A stretch of DNA of 26,254 bases from JBDTYT01 sp040005555 (GCA_040005555.1 JBDTYT010000014.1:1-26254), one strand, 5' to 3'. Positions 1 through 7,689 are shown, counted from the first letter of the stretch. The notes: generated from the letters alone by a model not told the origin. Translations and numbers: made by a program.

Positions 1-13
1 CACGGTCGTCTGA

Positions 14-562
14 GCCATCAATGCGGGCGTCCTCGGGGACGCCCGTCCGCAGCTGCACAAGCTCAGCAAGCAGCTCGTGGCGGACCCGAAGCCGGTCGGC
101 GGCTCGATGTTCCGCATCTACCGCGACGTGCGTTTCTCGAGGGACAAGTCCCCGTACAAGACGCACGTCGGGGTGCACTTCCCGCTCGGCAAGGGCTCGG
201 CCGCTCCCGGCTTGTACCTGCACCTCGAACCGCGCGAGTGCTTCGTGGCGGCCGGGATGTGGATGCCCGCGTCCGAGCAGCTCGAGCAGATCCGCTCGGC
301 GATCGCGGAGCGGCCCGCCGACTGGCGGAAGGCGAGCGGCGATCTCGACGAGGACGAGAACGCGCTGAAGCGACCGCCACGCGGGTTCGACGCCGACCAT
401 CCGATGATCGGGGACATCAAGCGGAAGAGCTTCACCGGTTCGCTCCGACTCTCCGACAGGCAGATGGTCGACGACGACGTCATGAAGACGTTCGTGGGGA
501 CCTGCAAGGAGCTCGCCCCGCTGATGCGGTTCCTCGCCGGCGCCGTCGGCGCGGGATGGTGA
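14..562 (+). CDS. DUF2461 family protein, 5'-truncated or broken
   Basis: Protein of unknown biochemical function in the DUF2461 (TIGR02453) family. The visible part has the family's core: a GGSxFRIYRDVRFSxDKSPYKTH-like block just after position 100, then an LHLEP segment and the GxWMP region, ending in a short C-terminal helix at a TGA (560-562). Family members are usually 200-230 residues. Here only about 180 residues are open, because an in-frame TGA sits at 11-13, inside what should still be coding sequence. The first conventional start after it (GTG at 77) would remove more conserved N-terminal sequence, so I take the frame as open from 14 without a real start. Either a nonsense change has broken the gene (CGA to TGA would restore Arg) or there is a frameshift or sequence error at the edge. 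It converges on the next gene with 15 bases between stops. The family call is fairly sure; intactness is not. Confidence 0.7.
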   Translation, partial: AINAGVLGDARPQLHKLSKQLVADPKPVGGSMFRIYRDVRFSRDKSPYKTHVGVHFPLGKGSAAPGLYLHLEPRECFVAAGMWMPASEQLEQIRSAIAERPADWRKASGDLDEDENALKRPPRGFDADHPMIGDIKRKSFTGSLRLSDRQMVDDDVMKTFVGTCKELAPLMRFLAGAVGAGW

Positions 563-577
563 CGGCCCCAACGCGCG

Positions 578-940
578 TCACTTCCGCTTCGCGGTGACCT
601 CCGCGACTCGCGCCTTCACGACCTTCTTCACGAGCCCGACAGGGAGCCGTTCGCCGTAATCGAAGCTGATCGTCCCCTTCCCCGTGACGTGCGCGCCGAG
701 CTCGTCGCGGTGCGTCTCGATCGCCTGCTTGCTCATCGGGAAGAAGCTGTAGTGGTCCTTGAACGCGGCATAGCAGACGAGACCCTTGCCGCCGAGCCTG
801 AATGCGGGCATGCCATAGGAGAGCCCTTCATCGACCTGGGGGACCGCGGCGGCGATCGTCTCGCGCAGCTTCTGCAGCGCGGCTCGCGACTCTCCGGTCA
901 ATCCCTGGAAGTACGCCTCGACGCTCGCCGGCTTCTCCAC
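578..940 (-). CDS. DUF1801 family protein (YdhG-like)
   Basis: Small 120-residue cytosolic protein of the DUF1801/YdhG-like fold. The sequence shows the usual order: an N-terminal VEAYFQGL helix, a helix around LRETIAAAVP, the hallmark SYGMPAFRLGGKGLVCYAAFKDHYSFFPMS (residues about 41-70), and a C-terminal lysine-rich helix. Some relatives are annotated as iron chaperones by similarity to a Bacillus frataxin-like protein, but nothing here demonstrates metal binding. The start is GTG at 940, with a GGGAG Shine-Dalgarno 5 bases upstream. It begins 21 bases after the stop of the large cyclase/ATPase gene on the same strand and is probably co-transcribed with it. Length is normal for the family. 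Confidence 0.85.
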   Translation of the reverse strand: MEKPASVEAYFQGLTGESRAALQKLRETIAAAVPQVDEGLSYGMPAFRLGGKGLVCYAAFKDHYSFFPMSKQAIETHRDELGAHVTGKGTISFDYGERLPVGLVKKVVKARVAEVTAKRK

Positions 941-961
941 CTTCGCTCCCGCCCTCTGTGA

Positions 962-3568
962 TCAGCTCGCCAGCGCGGATCTCGCGCGTTCCTCGCCCCA
1001 CGTGTCGCCCGTCTCGAGGGCGATCGAGAGCGCCCGCTCGAGGTACTCCCGGCCGCCCGCGTCGTCGCCGCGAGCGGCGGTGACCTCACCGAGGGCTCGC
1101 ACGGCCGTCGCGACGTACGAAAAGGGAACCATACCGCCGCGGCCGATCTGATCCGCCCTCGTGAGCAGCACGAACGCGCGCTCGTCGTCGCCATCGGCGC
1201 GAGCCACGGCCGCTGAGGCCTCGAGCGCGCACACGAGCAGGAGCGGGACGTCGAGCATCTCCGCGAGCGCGAGGCTCTCGTGCGCGTACGCGCGCGCCTT
1301 CTCGAGGTTCCCGTTCTCCACCTCGACGCCTGCGAGGATCCACAGGCAGTAGGACGTGAAGAACGTGTCGCCGATCTCGCGGCAGATCGCGAGCGCCTCC
1401 TCGGCCTCGGCGCGGGCGGGCTCGAGGTCGCCGAGGCGCTGGTCGGCGAGTGCGAGGCCGAACAGCGCCATGCGGATGCCCTGGCGGTCGTCCTCGCGGC
1501 GCGAGATCTCGAGGCCCTCCGTGCCGGCTTGCTTTGCCTTGTCGAACCGGCCGACGAGCGGATAGATCGAGCCGATCGTCCCGAGCGCATCGGCCAGGCA
1601 CCAGCGATCGTCGGCGATGCGCGCGTACTGGATGCATTCCTCGTACGTCGCCTGCGCGAGCGGCAGGTCGTTCTGGAAGAACGAGAGGATGCCGAGGCAG
1701 TCGAGCGCCCTAGAGATCAGCGATGCGTCCTCGAGCTCCCGCGCGAGTTCGAGCGCCTCGCGCACGCGCGGCTCAGCGCGCTCGCCGTTGCCGACGATGC
1801 CCCACAGGAAGCCGGCTCCCCACACCACGCGGGCGCGAGCGAGCGAGCGTTCGCCCTCGCTCAAGGCGAGCGCCCGCTCGAACCACTCGATCCCCTCGGC
1901 GTAGCGGCCGCCACGGATGTACCAGAAGAAGAAGAGGTTAGCGGCCAGGCGCACCGCCTCGCCGCCGCCGTCGGGCGCCGCGGCGAGCCAGGTAAAGGCA
2001 GCCCGCAGGTTGTCGAAGTCCGTGTTGATTCGGTCGAGCCAGATGTGCTGTTCGGGGCTGATCAGTTGCGGCTCGGCCCGCTCGGCGAGGTCGGCGAAGT
2101 ACGCGGCGTGGCTTTGCTGGATCACGTCGCGCTCGCCCGAGGCGTCGAGCTGCTCGCCGGCGAACTCGCGGATCGTCTCCAGCATGCGGAATCGCCCGCG
2201 CTCCGAGGTGACGAGGCTCTTCTCGACGAGCGTTTGCAGGACGTCGAGGTCGGCGTCGCAGACAGCCTCGGCGGCCTCGAGGGTCCAGCCGCCGACGAAG
2301 ACGGCGAGGCGCGAGAAGAGCCGGCGCTCGGCCTCGTCGAGGAGGTCGTGGCTCCACTCGATCGTCGATCGCAGGGCGCGGTGGCGCTCGGGCGCGTCGC
2401 GAGCGCCACCGGTGAGCACCGGCAGACGTTGATCGAGGCGTGCGAGGAGCTGCGACGCGTCGAGCACCCGGACGCGGGCGGCCGCGAGCTCGATCGCCAG
2501 CGGTATGCGCTCGAGGCGCTCGCACACGCGGGCGAGGAGCTCGTCGTCGGCGTCGAAGTCGGGCGCGACCATGCGCGCGCGCTCGCGGAACAGCTCGACC
2601 GAGGCGTCCTCGGCGAGCGGCGGCAAGGGGAACGTGTGCTCGCCGCGCAGATGGAGCGCCTCGCGGCTCGTGACGAGGCAAGCCACGCCGGGGCACGTCT
2701 CGAGGAGGCTCGCGACTACGTCCGCGGCGGCGACGACCTGCTCGAAGTTGTCGAGCAGAAGCAACGCGCGGCGTGCCGCGAGATGCACTCTGAGATCCTC
2801 CGTCGCGCCGAGGGAGGCGCCGATCGCGGGCTCGACCTGCTCGGGGTCGGTGGTCGAGGCGAGGTCGACGAACCAGACCCCGCCCTCGACGTGCTCGACC
2901 AGGTCGCGTCCGACCTCGAGCGACAGCGTCGTCTTCCCGAAGCCGCCGGGCCCGACGACCGTCACGAGGCGCGTGCCCTCGCGCAGCATGTCGACGAGCG
3001 CCGAGCGCTCGCGCTCGCGTCCGAGGAGCGGCGCTCGAGCGGCCGGCAGGTTGCCGCTGCGCAGGCTCTTCAGGGGCGGGAAGTCGTCCTCGCCGACCTG
3101 GAACAGGTGGACTTCGCCGATGTCCTTCAGGCCGTGGCGGCCGAGGTCGCGGAGCCCTTCGTCGCCGACGAGCGCCCGGGTGGCCTCGGAAAGCAGGATC
3201 TGACCGCCGTGGCCGGCGGCAGCGATGCGCGCGGCGCGGTGGACGTCCATGCCGATGTAGTCGGTGCCGACGACGATCGGCTCGCCGGTGTGCATGCCCA
3301 TCCGCACACGAACCTCGCCCTCGGCGAGCGCGTCCTGTCCTTCGCGAGCAGCGGCGAGCGCCTCGGACGCTGAAGGGAACGCGACGAAGAAGGCGTCGCC
3401 CTCGGTCCCGACCTCCACGCCGCCGTGCCGCTCGAACGCGTCGCGTAGGACCCGCCGGTGCTTGGCAAGGGTTTCCGCGTACGCCGCTCCGAGCCGCTCG
3501 AGCAGCCGCGTCGAGCCCTCGATGTCTGTGAACAGCAGCGTGACCGTCCCGGTCGGCAACGAGGTCAT
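962..3568 (-). CDS. Class III cyclase-like / NB-ARC-type ATPase / TPR signalling protein
   Basis: Large 868-residue cytosolic STAND-type signal protein. Residues about 5-160 form a class III nucleotidyl cyclase homology domain (LLFTDIEGST with Asp15; EGDAFF with Asp58; HRAAR with Arg114). Residues about 180-500 form an ATPase with P-loop GPGGFGKT (206-213), Walker B LLLLDN (around 269-274) and VTSRE (299-303). The rest is rich in alanine/leucine helices and reads as TPR repeats. Both metal-binding Asp are present, but by my alignment to the other cyclase in this window the substrate Lys is Val53, the substrate Asp is Met107 and the transition-state Asn is His110. It may therefore make little or no cyclic nucleotide and act as an ATP-driven switch. 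There is no C-terminal DNA-binding domain. A CATAGT box 9 bases before the ATG could be a near-leaderless promoter. It follows rpsD by 63 bases and precedes DUF1801. Confidence 0.88.
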   Translation of the reverse strand: MTSLPTGTVTLLFTDIEGSTRLLERLGAAYAETLAKHRRVLRDAFERHGGVEVGTEGDAFFVAFPSASEALAAAREGQDALAEGEVRVRMGMHTGEPIVVGTDYIGMDVHRAARIAAAGHGGQILLSEATRALVGDEGLRDLGRHGLKDIGEVHLFQVGEDDFPPLKSLRSGNLPAARAPLLGRERERSALVDMLREGTRLVTVVGPGGFGKTTLSLEVGRDLVEHVEGGVWFVDLASTTDPEQVEPAIGASLGATEDLRVHLAARRALLLLDNFEQVVAAADVVASLLETCPGVACLVTSREALHLRGEHTFPLPPLAEDASVELFRERARMVAPDFDADDELLARVCERLERIPLAIELAAARVRVLDASQLLARLDQRLPVLTGGARDAPERHRALRSTIEWSHDLLDEAERRLFSRLAVFVGGWTLEAAEAVCDADLDVLQTLVEKSLVTSERGRFRMLETIREFAGEQLDASGERDVIQQSHAAYFADLAERAEPQLISPEQHIWLDRINTDFDNLRAAFTWLAAAPDGGGEAVRLAANLFFFWYIRGGRYAEGIEWFERALALSEGERSLARARVVWGAGFLWGIVGNGERAEPRVREALELARELEDASLISRALDCLGILSFFQNDLPLAQATYEECIQYARIADDRWCLADALGTIGSIYPLVGRFDKAKQAGTEGLEISRREDDRQGIRMALFGLALADQRLGDLEPARAEAEEALAICREIGDTFFTSYCLWILAGVEVENGNLEKARAYAHESLALAEMLDVPLLLVCALEASAAVARADGDDERAFVLLTRADQIGRGGMVPFSYVATAVRALGEVTAARGDDAGGREYLERALSIALETGDTWGEERARSALAS

Positions 3569-3631
3569 AGCCCTCGAACTATGGCGCCTCGGGCAGGGCG
3601 TTCGCTACCGGGATCGGCGCGCGGTGGGTCG

Positions 3632-4234
3632 TTACGAGTAGAACTCGATGATGAGGCGCTCTTCGATCGGCACCGGTAGCGGGATCTCGCCGCGCTCCGG
3701 GTACCGAGAGAGGGTGCCCTGCCCCTGGTCTTTGTTCCGGTACAGGTACACCGGCGGCTCGGGCGCGAGCTCCATGGCCTCGTGCACGAAGACGAAGTTC
3801 TTCGCCTTGTCCGAGAGCTCCAGCGTCTGCTCGGGCTTCACCTGGGCGCTCGGGACGTCGACGCGGCGGCCATCCACCTTCACGTGCCCGTGCGAGACCA
3901 GCTGACGCGCTTGCCGCTGACTGAGCGCCCATCCGAGCCGCAAGATCACCGCGTCCAGCCGGGTCTCGAGCTGTCGGATCATCTCCTCGCCGGTGACGCC
4001 GGTGCTGCGGCTGGCGCGCTCGTAGTAACCGCGCATCTGCCGCTCGCCCACCCCGTAGATCGCCCGCAGCTTCTGCTTCTCCAGGAGGCGCACCTGGTAC
4101 TCGGAGAAGCGCTTGCGCCCCCGGCCGTGTTGTCCGGGCGGGTACGGTCGCTTGACGGCCGGGCAGTTGGGCCGCCCACACAACGGCTGGCCGACGCGGC
4201 GGCACGTGCGGTGGCGAGGTCCGGTCTTGTCCAT
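3632..4234 (-). CDS. rpsD: 30S ribosomal protein S4
   Basis: S4 binds the 5' domain of 16S rRNA early in small-subunit assembly and helps hold translational accuracy. The 200-residue product is full length. It has a basic N-terminus with the PPGQHGRGRKRFSEYQ block (residues about 32-47), the LLEKQKLRAIYGV helix, the S4 RNA-binding domain (around ETRLDAVILRLG, then ARQLVSHGHVKVDGRRVD) and the C-terminal EERLIIEFYS. Three cysteines (11, 19, 24) are the remains of, or a variant of, the zinc-binding N-terminus of C+ S4 proteins. It is not in the usual rpsM-rpsK-rpsD-rpoA cluster, which is known also for some actinobacteria. The ATG at 4234 has no good Shine-Dalgarno; a TACGCT box ends 10 bases before it. 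Confidence 0.97.
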   Translation of the reverse strand: MDKTGPRHRTCRRVGQPLCGRPNCPAVKRPYPPGQHGRGRKRFSEYQVRLLEKQKLRAIYGVGERQMRGYYERASRSTGVTGEEMIRQLETRLDAVILRLGWALSQRQARQLVSHGHVKVDGRRVDVPSAQVKPEQTLELSDKAKNFVFVHEAMELAPEPPVYLYRNKDQGQGTLSRYPERGEIPLPVPIEERLIIEFYS

Positions 4235-4244
4235 GCGGTCACCC

Positions 4245-4250
4245 AGCGTA
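4245..4250 (-). promoter_or_regulatory. Putative -10 box of rpsD (TACGCT)
   Basis: GGTACGCT on the minus strand, with the hexamer ending 10 bases before the rpsD ATG. No purine-rich ribosome site lies between, so the transcript would have a leader of only a few bases. The best -35 candidate, TTCAGG 18 bases upstream, is weak. The box resembles those before the ADP-ribosylglycohydrolase, sigma factor and glycosyltransferase genes. Confidence 0.45.
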
Positions 4251-4289
4251 CCAAAGGTCTCCGTCCGGCCTGAAGACCGGCTGACCTCG

Positions 4290-5915
4290 TTAGATCACGG
4301 CATGTTGGATCGCCCACAGGGCGGCGGCGGCTCGAGTCGAGACTTCGATCTTCGTGTAGACGTGCTGGATGTGGTGGTCCGCGGTCTTCGGTGAGATGAA
4401 GAGCCGGTCGGCGATCGCTTGCGTCGTGAGTCCCTTTGCCGCGAGGCGCAGCACCTCGACCTCGCGACGGGTAAGGCCGCCGGGGTGCTGGACCCGAGCG
4501 GTCGGGGTCTGCGACGGGTGGCCGGCAGCCGTGAGCACGGCGTCGGCGCTGTCGTGCTCGATCAGCCCTCCGGAAACGAGCTCTCGAAGCTCGGTCGCGG
4601 CGTCGTCTGCCGAGAACGCCACACGGTCGGCGCGCTCGGTGGTGAGCCCCACGTAGACGTCCGCGGCGGCGAGGACACGAGCCTGGCGATCGGTCGCATC
4701 GGCGTGCAGGCCCTTGTGGTAGCCGGACCCGTCGGCCTTCTCGTGGTGCGCAGCCGCGACCGGGTTCAGGGAGGCGAGGGCCGGCGAGCGGCCGAGCATC
4801 TGCTCGGTGAGCATCGGGTGGAGTCCGACGCGATCGAACTCCGCGCGCGTGAGGGAACCGGGCTTGTCCAAGATCGAGTTCGGGACGGCGGTCGTGCCGA
4901 GCTCGTGCAGGAGGGCGGCCCTTCGAAGCGCGCCGATCTCGGCGTCCGTGGCTCCGAGGACCGTGGCGGCGTCGGTCGCGAGCTGAGCGCACCGCCGGCT
5001 GTGGCTACCCTTGAATGGCGATTTCAGGTCGATGAAATCGGCCGCCACCGACAGGGCCTCGTCGAGCTTGGCGCCGTCCAGGACGCGGTGAGGTTCCGGT
5101 TCGAGTTCGAGTACCGCATCCCATGGCTCCATGGTCTCTAGTTGGTCGAACCATTCTTTTCCGTGTGCGACGAACATGTCTGCCAGTTCCGGGTCGTACG
5201 TACGGTCGCGGCGCTCGCGTGCGGCGTCGATCGCCTGGGCCGGCGAGAAGTGGCGGCCGATCGCCTCCATATCGTGGCACAGGTGCACCACGCGCATCGC
5301 CAATGGGATCTGGTCGCCGGTCGCGCCGGTGGGGTAGCCCTTCCCGTTCCACCGCTCGTAGGTGAAGCCGAACGCTTCCCGAACATCGGCTCCGAGATCG
5401 AGCCGTTGGATGAGCATGTCGCCCACTTCGCAGCCGGTCGCGAAGTTGTGGACCGCCCAGTCGTGACCGCCTTCATGGATCGACTGCACGATCTGCTCTC
5501 GCTCCTCGGGTGGATGGCCCGCGGTGGCGAACTCCACCATGACCCGCCCGACGTCGGCTGGGTCCGCGGCGTCGAAGGTCAGCGTCTGGGCGAGGATCGC
5601 GATGTCGTCCCCGAAGACGGTGGCGATCTCGTGCGCGTGGCCGGTGCACCCGACGTACCGCAGCAGCGCGACCCAGTAGACGGTGTCGCGCACCCCTTGA
5701 TCGAAGCCCGCCTCCTCGCAAAGCGCCACCCCGAGCAGGCACGACCGCAGCTGCGACTCGAGCGGCTGGCCGAACGCGTTGTCCTGCCCGAGCGCGAGCG
5801 TCGCGACGAGCTCCCCGAGGCGAAGCGGCGGACCAGAAATGGGGAGACCTCCCGATTCGACGTGGCTCGTGAACGTACACGATTGCCATGTCCCCCATGC
5901 ACGAGAGGAGCGCAC
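4290..5915 (-). CDS. LuxR-type regulator with tandem HD-GYP-like domains
   Basis: Probable transcription regulator. Residue numbers assume the GTG start at 5915. An N-terminal half (about 30-290) carries an HD-GYP-like segment with WNGKGYPTG (Tyr194) but no HD pair. A second half (about 310-450) has the HD-GYP layout: GSHS, LLHELG (His337-Glu338), LDKPGSLT, and HHEKADGSGYHKGL (Tyr399). A LuxR C-terminal helix-turn-helix (GLTRREVEVLRLAAKGLTTQAIA and following, about 478-540) ends the protein. HD-GYP enzymes cleave cyclic di-GMP, but here HD is HE and GYP is GYH, so activity is doubtful and ligand sensing is as likely. The start is unresolved. The only conventional in-frame codon that keeps the conserved N-terminus is GTG 5915, without a Shine-Dalgarno and one base from the divergent amidase ATG. 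ATT at 5840 has GGGAGG 7 bases upstream and fits my memory of relatives' N-termini better. Confidence 0.85.
   Translation of the reverse strand: MRSSRAWGTWQSCTFTSHVESGGLPISGPPLRLGELVATLALGQDNAFGQPLESQLRSCLLGVALCEEAGFDQGVRDTVYWVALLRYVGCTGHAHEIATVFGDDIAILAQTLTFDAADPADVGRVMVEFATAGHPPEEREQIVQSIHEGGHDWAVHNFATGCEVGDMLIQRLDLGADVREAFGFTYERWNGKGYPTGATGDQIPLAMRVVHLCHDMEAIGRHFSPAQAIDAARERRDRTYDPELADMFVAHGKEWFDQLETMEPWDAVLELEPEPHRVLDGAKLDEALSVAADFIDLKSPFKGSHSRRCAQLATDAATVLGATDAEIGALRRAALLHELGTTAVPNSILDKPGSLTRAEFDRVGLHPMLTEQMLGRSPALASLNPVAAAHHEKADGSGYHKGLHADATDRQARVLAAADVYVGLTTERADRVAFSADDAATELRELVSGGLIEHDSADAVLTAAGHPSQTPTARVQHPGGLTRREVEVLRLAAKGLTTQAIADRLFISPKTADHHIQHVYTKIEVSTRAAAALWAIQHAVI
5838..5857. 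promoter_or_regulatory. 20-bp inverted repeat, candidate operator between the LuxR regulator and amidase
   Basis: Left arm AATGGGGAG (5838-5846) and right arm CTCCCGATT (5849-5857) pair at 8 of 9 positions around a 2-base centre AC. It lies 60 bases before the amidase ATG and covers the GGGAGG ribosome site of the regulator if translation starts at ATT 5840. Dimeric LuxR-family proteins bind palindromes of about this size, so autoregulation and control of the amidase is a reasonable inference, not shown. Confidence 0.45.
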
Positions 5916-5916
5916 G

Positions 5917-7326
5917 ATGAACGAGCTGAACAGCAAGGGCGCGGGAGAGCTGGCCGCGATGATCGCCTCCCGCGAGGTCACCTCCGCCGAGGTGGTCGAG
6001 GCGTATCTGGCCCGCATCGAGGAGGTCAACCCGGACCTCAACGCGGTGACCGTCACCCTGGACGACGAGGCCCGCGCCGCCGCCGTCGCCGTCGACCGCG
6101 CGGTCGCGATCGGCGCGCCGCTCGGGCCGCTGGCCGGCGTGCCGTTCACCGTCAAGGAGAACATCGACGTGGCCGGCTCGGCCACGACGTGGGGCGTCGC
6201 CGCGCTCGCCGAGCAGATCGCCTCCACGGACGCTCCGATGATCGCCCGGCTGCGGGAAGCGGGTGCCATCCCGCTCGCCCGCACGAACCTGCCGGACTTC
6301 GCGTTCCGCTGGGACACCGCCAGCGGTCGGGCCGGCCGCACGCTCAACCCGTGGGATCCGACCCGGACGCCGGGCGGCTCCTCCGGCGGTGAGGCCGCCG
6401 CGCTCGCGAGCGGCATGACGCCGCTCGGCTTCGGCAACGACCTCGGTGGCTCGTTGCGTGTCCCGTCGCAGATGTGCGGGACGACGGCGCTGCGGCCCTC
6501 GCGGGGACGCATCGCCGACGCCGCCGTGACGGAGCCGCCGTCACCGCTCGTGTTCCAGATGACCAACTGCCAGGGGCCGATGGCACGCCACGTCGCGGAC
6601 CTGCGGCTGGCCCTCGGCATCATCTGCGCTCCCGACGCCCGCGACCCGCGCCATGTGCCGGTGCCCCTGCAGGGGCCGGCGGTCGATAGCCCGATCCGCG
6701 TCGCCGTCGTCCGCGATCCCCTCGGCGGCGGGATCGATCCGCACGTGCGCGCGGGGGTCGACCGCGCCGCAGACTTGCTGGCCGATGCGGGCTACGAGGT
6801 CGTCGACGCGGAGCCGCCGCAGATCGCCGAGGCCACCAAAGCGTGGATCGATGCGATCTGGGCCGAGGTCGGCATCCTGTGGCCGGGCTTGGAGCCGATC
6901 GCCGGCCCCGAGCAGCTCGAGTTCGTCAACGCGTGCCTGACGCAAGGGTTGTTCACCCCCGTCGACCAGGCCGCGCAACTCGGCGTGTGGGTCGCCGTGC
7001 ACCAGCTCGGCGCCGCCTGGGGGCAGTTCTTCCAGGATCACTCGGTTGTGCTCTCCCCGGTCTGCTGCGAGCGTCCGTGGGTCATCGGCGAGGACATCAC
7101 TCGCGTCAGTGAGATCGCCGCGGCGATGCGGATGGTCGTGCCGGTCAACATCCTCGGACTGCCCTCCTGCGCGGTGCCCGTGGGCGCCGACGAGGGCCTG
7201 CCCCAGGGCGTGCAGCTCATCGGAGCGCGGTTCCGGGAGGACCTCCTGCTGGATGCAGCGCAAGCCATCGAAGACCGCGCCCCCGTCCTCACACCCATCC
7301 AGCCGCGCGTGGCAGTGCCGGCGTAG
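5917..7326 (+). CDS. Amidase-signature family amidohydrolase
   Basis: A 469-residue enzyme of the amidase signature family, which hydrolyses carboxamide bonds with a Ser-cisSer-Lys triad. All three residues are visible: Lys80 in FTVKEN, Ser155 in the GGSSGG loop (153-158), and the nucleophile Ser179 in GNDLGGSLR. The C-terminal part has the usual NILGLPSCAVPVG and LPQGVQLIG segments. There is no signal peptide, so it acts in the cytosol. Substrate cannot be told; GatA is unlikely because no gatB or gatC lies nearby and the family is broad. The start is ATG 5917, with GAGAGGAG ending 6 bases upstream; the open frame extends further back but lacks homology there. It is divergent from the LuxR/HD-GYP regulator, with a palindrome between them, and is followed after 29 bases by a SemiSWEET-like gene. 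The pair may take up or release and process a small amide or sugar compound (inference). Confidence 0.93.
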   Translation: MNELNSKGAGELAAMIASREVTSAEVVEAYLARIEEVNPDLNAVTVTLDDEARAAAVAVDRAVAIGAPLGPLAGVPFTVKENIDVAGSATTWGVAALAEQIASTDAPMIARLREAGAIPLARTNLPDFAFRWDTASGRAGRTLNPWDPTRTPGGSSGGEAAALASGMTPLGFGNDLGGSLRVPSQMCGTTALRPSRGRIADAAVTEPPSPLVFQMTNCQGPMARHVADLRLALGIICAPDARDPRHVPVPLQGPAVDSPIRVAVVRDPLGGGIDPHVRAGVDRAADLLADAGYEVVDAEPPQIAEATKAWIDAIWAEVGILWPGLEPIAGPEQLEFVNACLTQGLFTPVDQAAQLGVWVAVHQLGAAWGQFFQDHSVVLSPVCCERPWVIGEDITRVSEIAAAMRMVVPVNILGLPSCAVPVGADEGLPQGVQLIGARFREDLLLDAAQAIEDRAPVLTPIQPRVAVPA

Positions 7327-7355
7327 CGGCCACGACCGATAGGAACGGAGACATC

Positions 7356-7676
7356 GTGCACCTCGGTGAGATCACCGGCTGGACCAGCGTGGCGCTGGGA
7401 CAGCTCGTGTCCTGGCCGCAGGTCATGAAGCTGCGGCGCGAGCGAGGCGATGGCGTCTCGCTCGCGTCGTACGCGATCGTGCTCGTGTCGATGTCACTGT
7501 TCCTGGTGCACGCCATCGCGATCGGCGACCTGGTCTCCACGGTCTCCGTGCCGCTGTCCCTGGTCCCCAACGTGATGATCGCGGCGACGCTCGCGCGCCG
7601 TCGGCTCAGCAGGAGGGCTCCGAGGCAGTCGCGACAGGATCCCGTCGCGACGGACCTGGCCCAACGAGCCGCCTGA
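7356..7676 (+). CDS. SemiSWEET-like PQ-loop membrane protein
   Basis: A 106-residue, three-helix membrane protein. Hydrophobic stretches lie at about residues 5-24, 38-57 and 60-80. The first ends in WPQ (Pro21-Gln22), followed by a basic loop and GDGVSLASY, the PQ-loop/SemiSWEET signature; the third contains the VPN motif (Pro71-Asn72) that lines the sugar pocket in SemiSWEETs. Such proteins dimerise to make a passive sugar transporter. The C-terminal 25 residues are polar and arginine-rich, longer than usual, and their codons contain a striking near-palindrome. The start is GTG 7356, with a GGAG-type site just upstream. It sits 29 bases after the amidase gene, probably in the same transcript. 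The actual substrate is unknown; a general PQ-loop role is the cautious alternative. Confidence 0.78.
   Translation: MHLGEITGWTSVALGQLVSWPQVMKLRRERGDGVSLASYAIVLVSMSLFLVHAIAIGDLVSTVSVPLSLVPNVMIAATLARRRLSRRAPRQSRQDPVATDLAQRAA
7628..7651. repeat. 24-bp near-perfect palindrome (11 of 12 pairs)
   Basis: GTCGCGAC (7628-7635), then AGGATCCC, then GTCGCGAC again (7644-7651). Each 8-base arm is itself palindromic and the centre holds GGATCC, so only the pair 7636/7643 fails. It lies in the last codons of the SemiSWEET gene and about 75 bases before the ADP-ribosylglycohydrolase start. It could fold as an 8-bp stem near the end of the upstream message or serve as a dimer or tetramer binding site. No U-run follows, so an ordinary intrinsic terminator is unlikely. 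Confidence 0.6.
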
Positions 7677-7689
7677 CGCTCCCTTCGCC

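Noticed and set aside
1280..3373. 697-codon plus-strand open frame
   Set aside because: Antisense to the cyclase/ATPase gene with motifs in the other frame; composition is a mirror of GC-rich codons and no family is recognisable.
5916..6623. Upstream extension of the LuxR/HD-GYP frame into the amidase gene
   Set aside because: The extra residues are Ser/Arg/Ala-rich and antisense to conserved amidase sequence, including its catalytic loops; they cannot be real coding sequence of the regulator.
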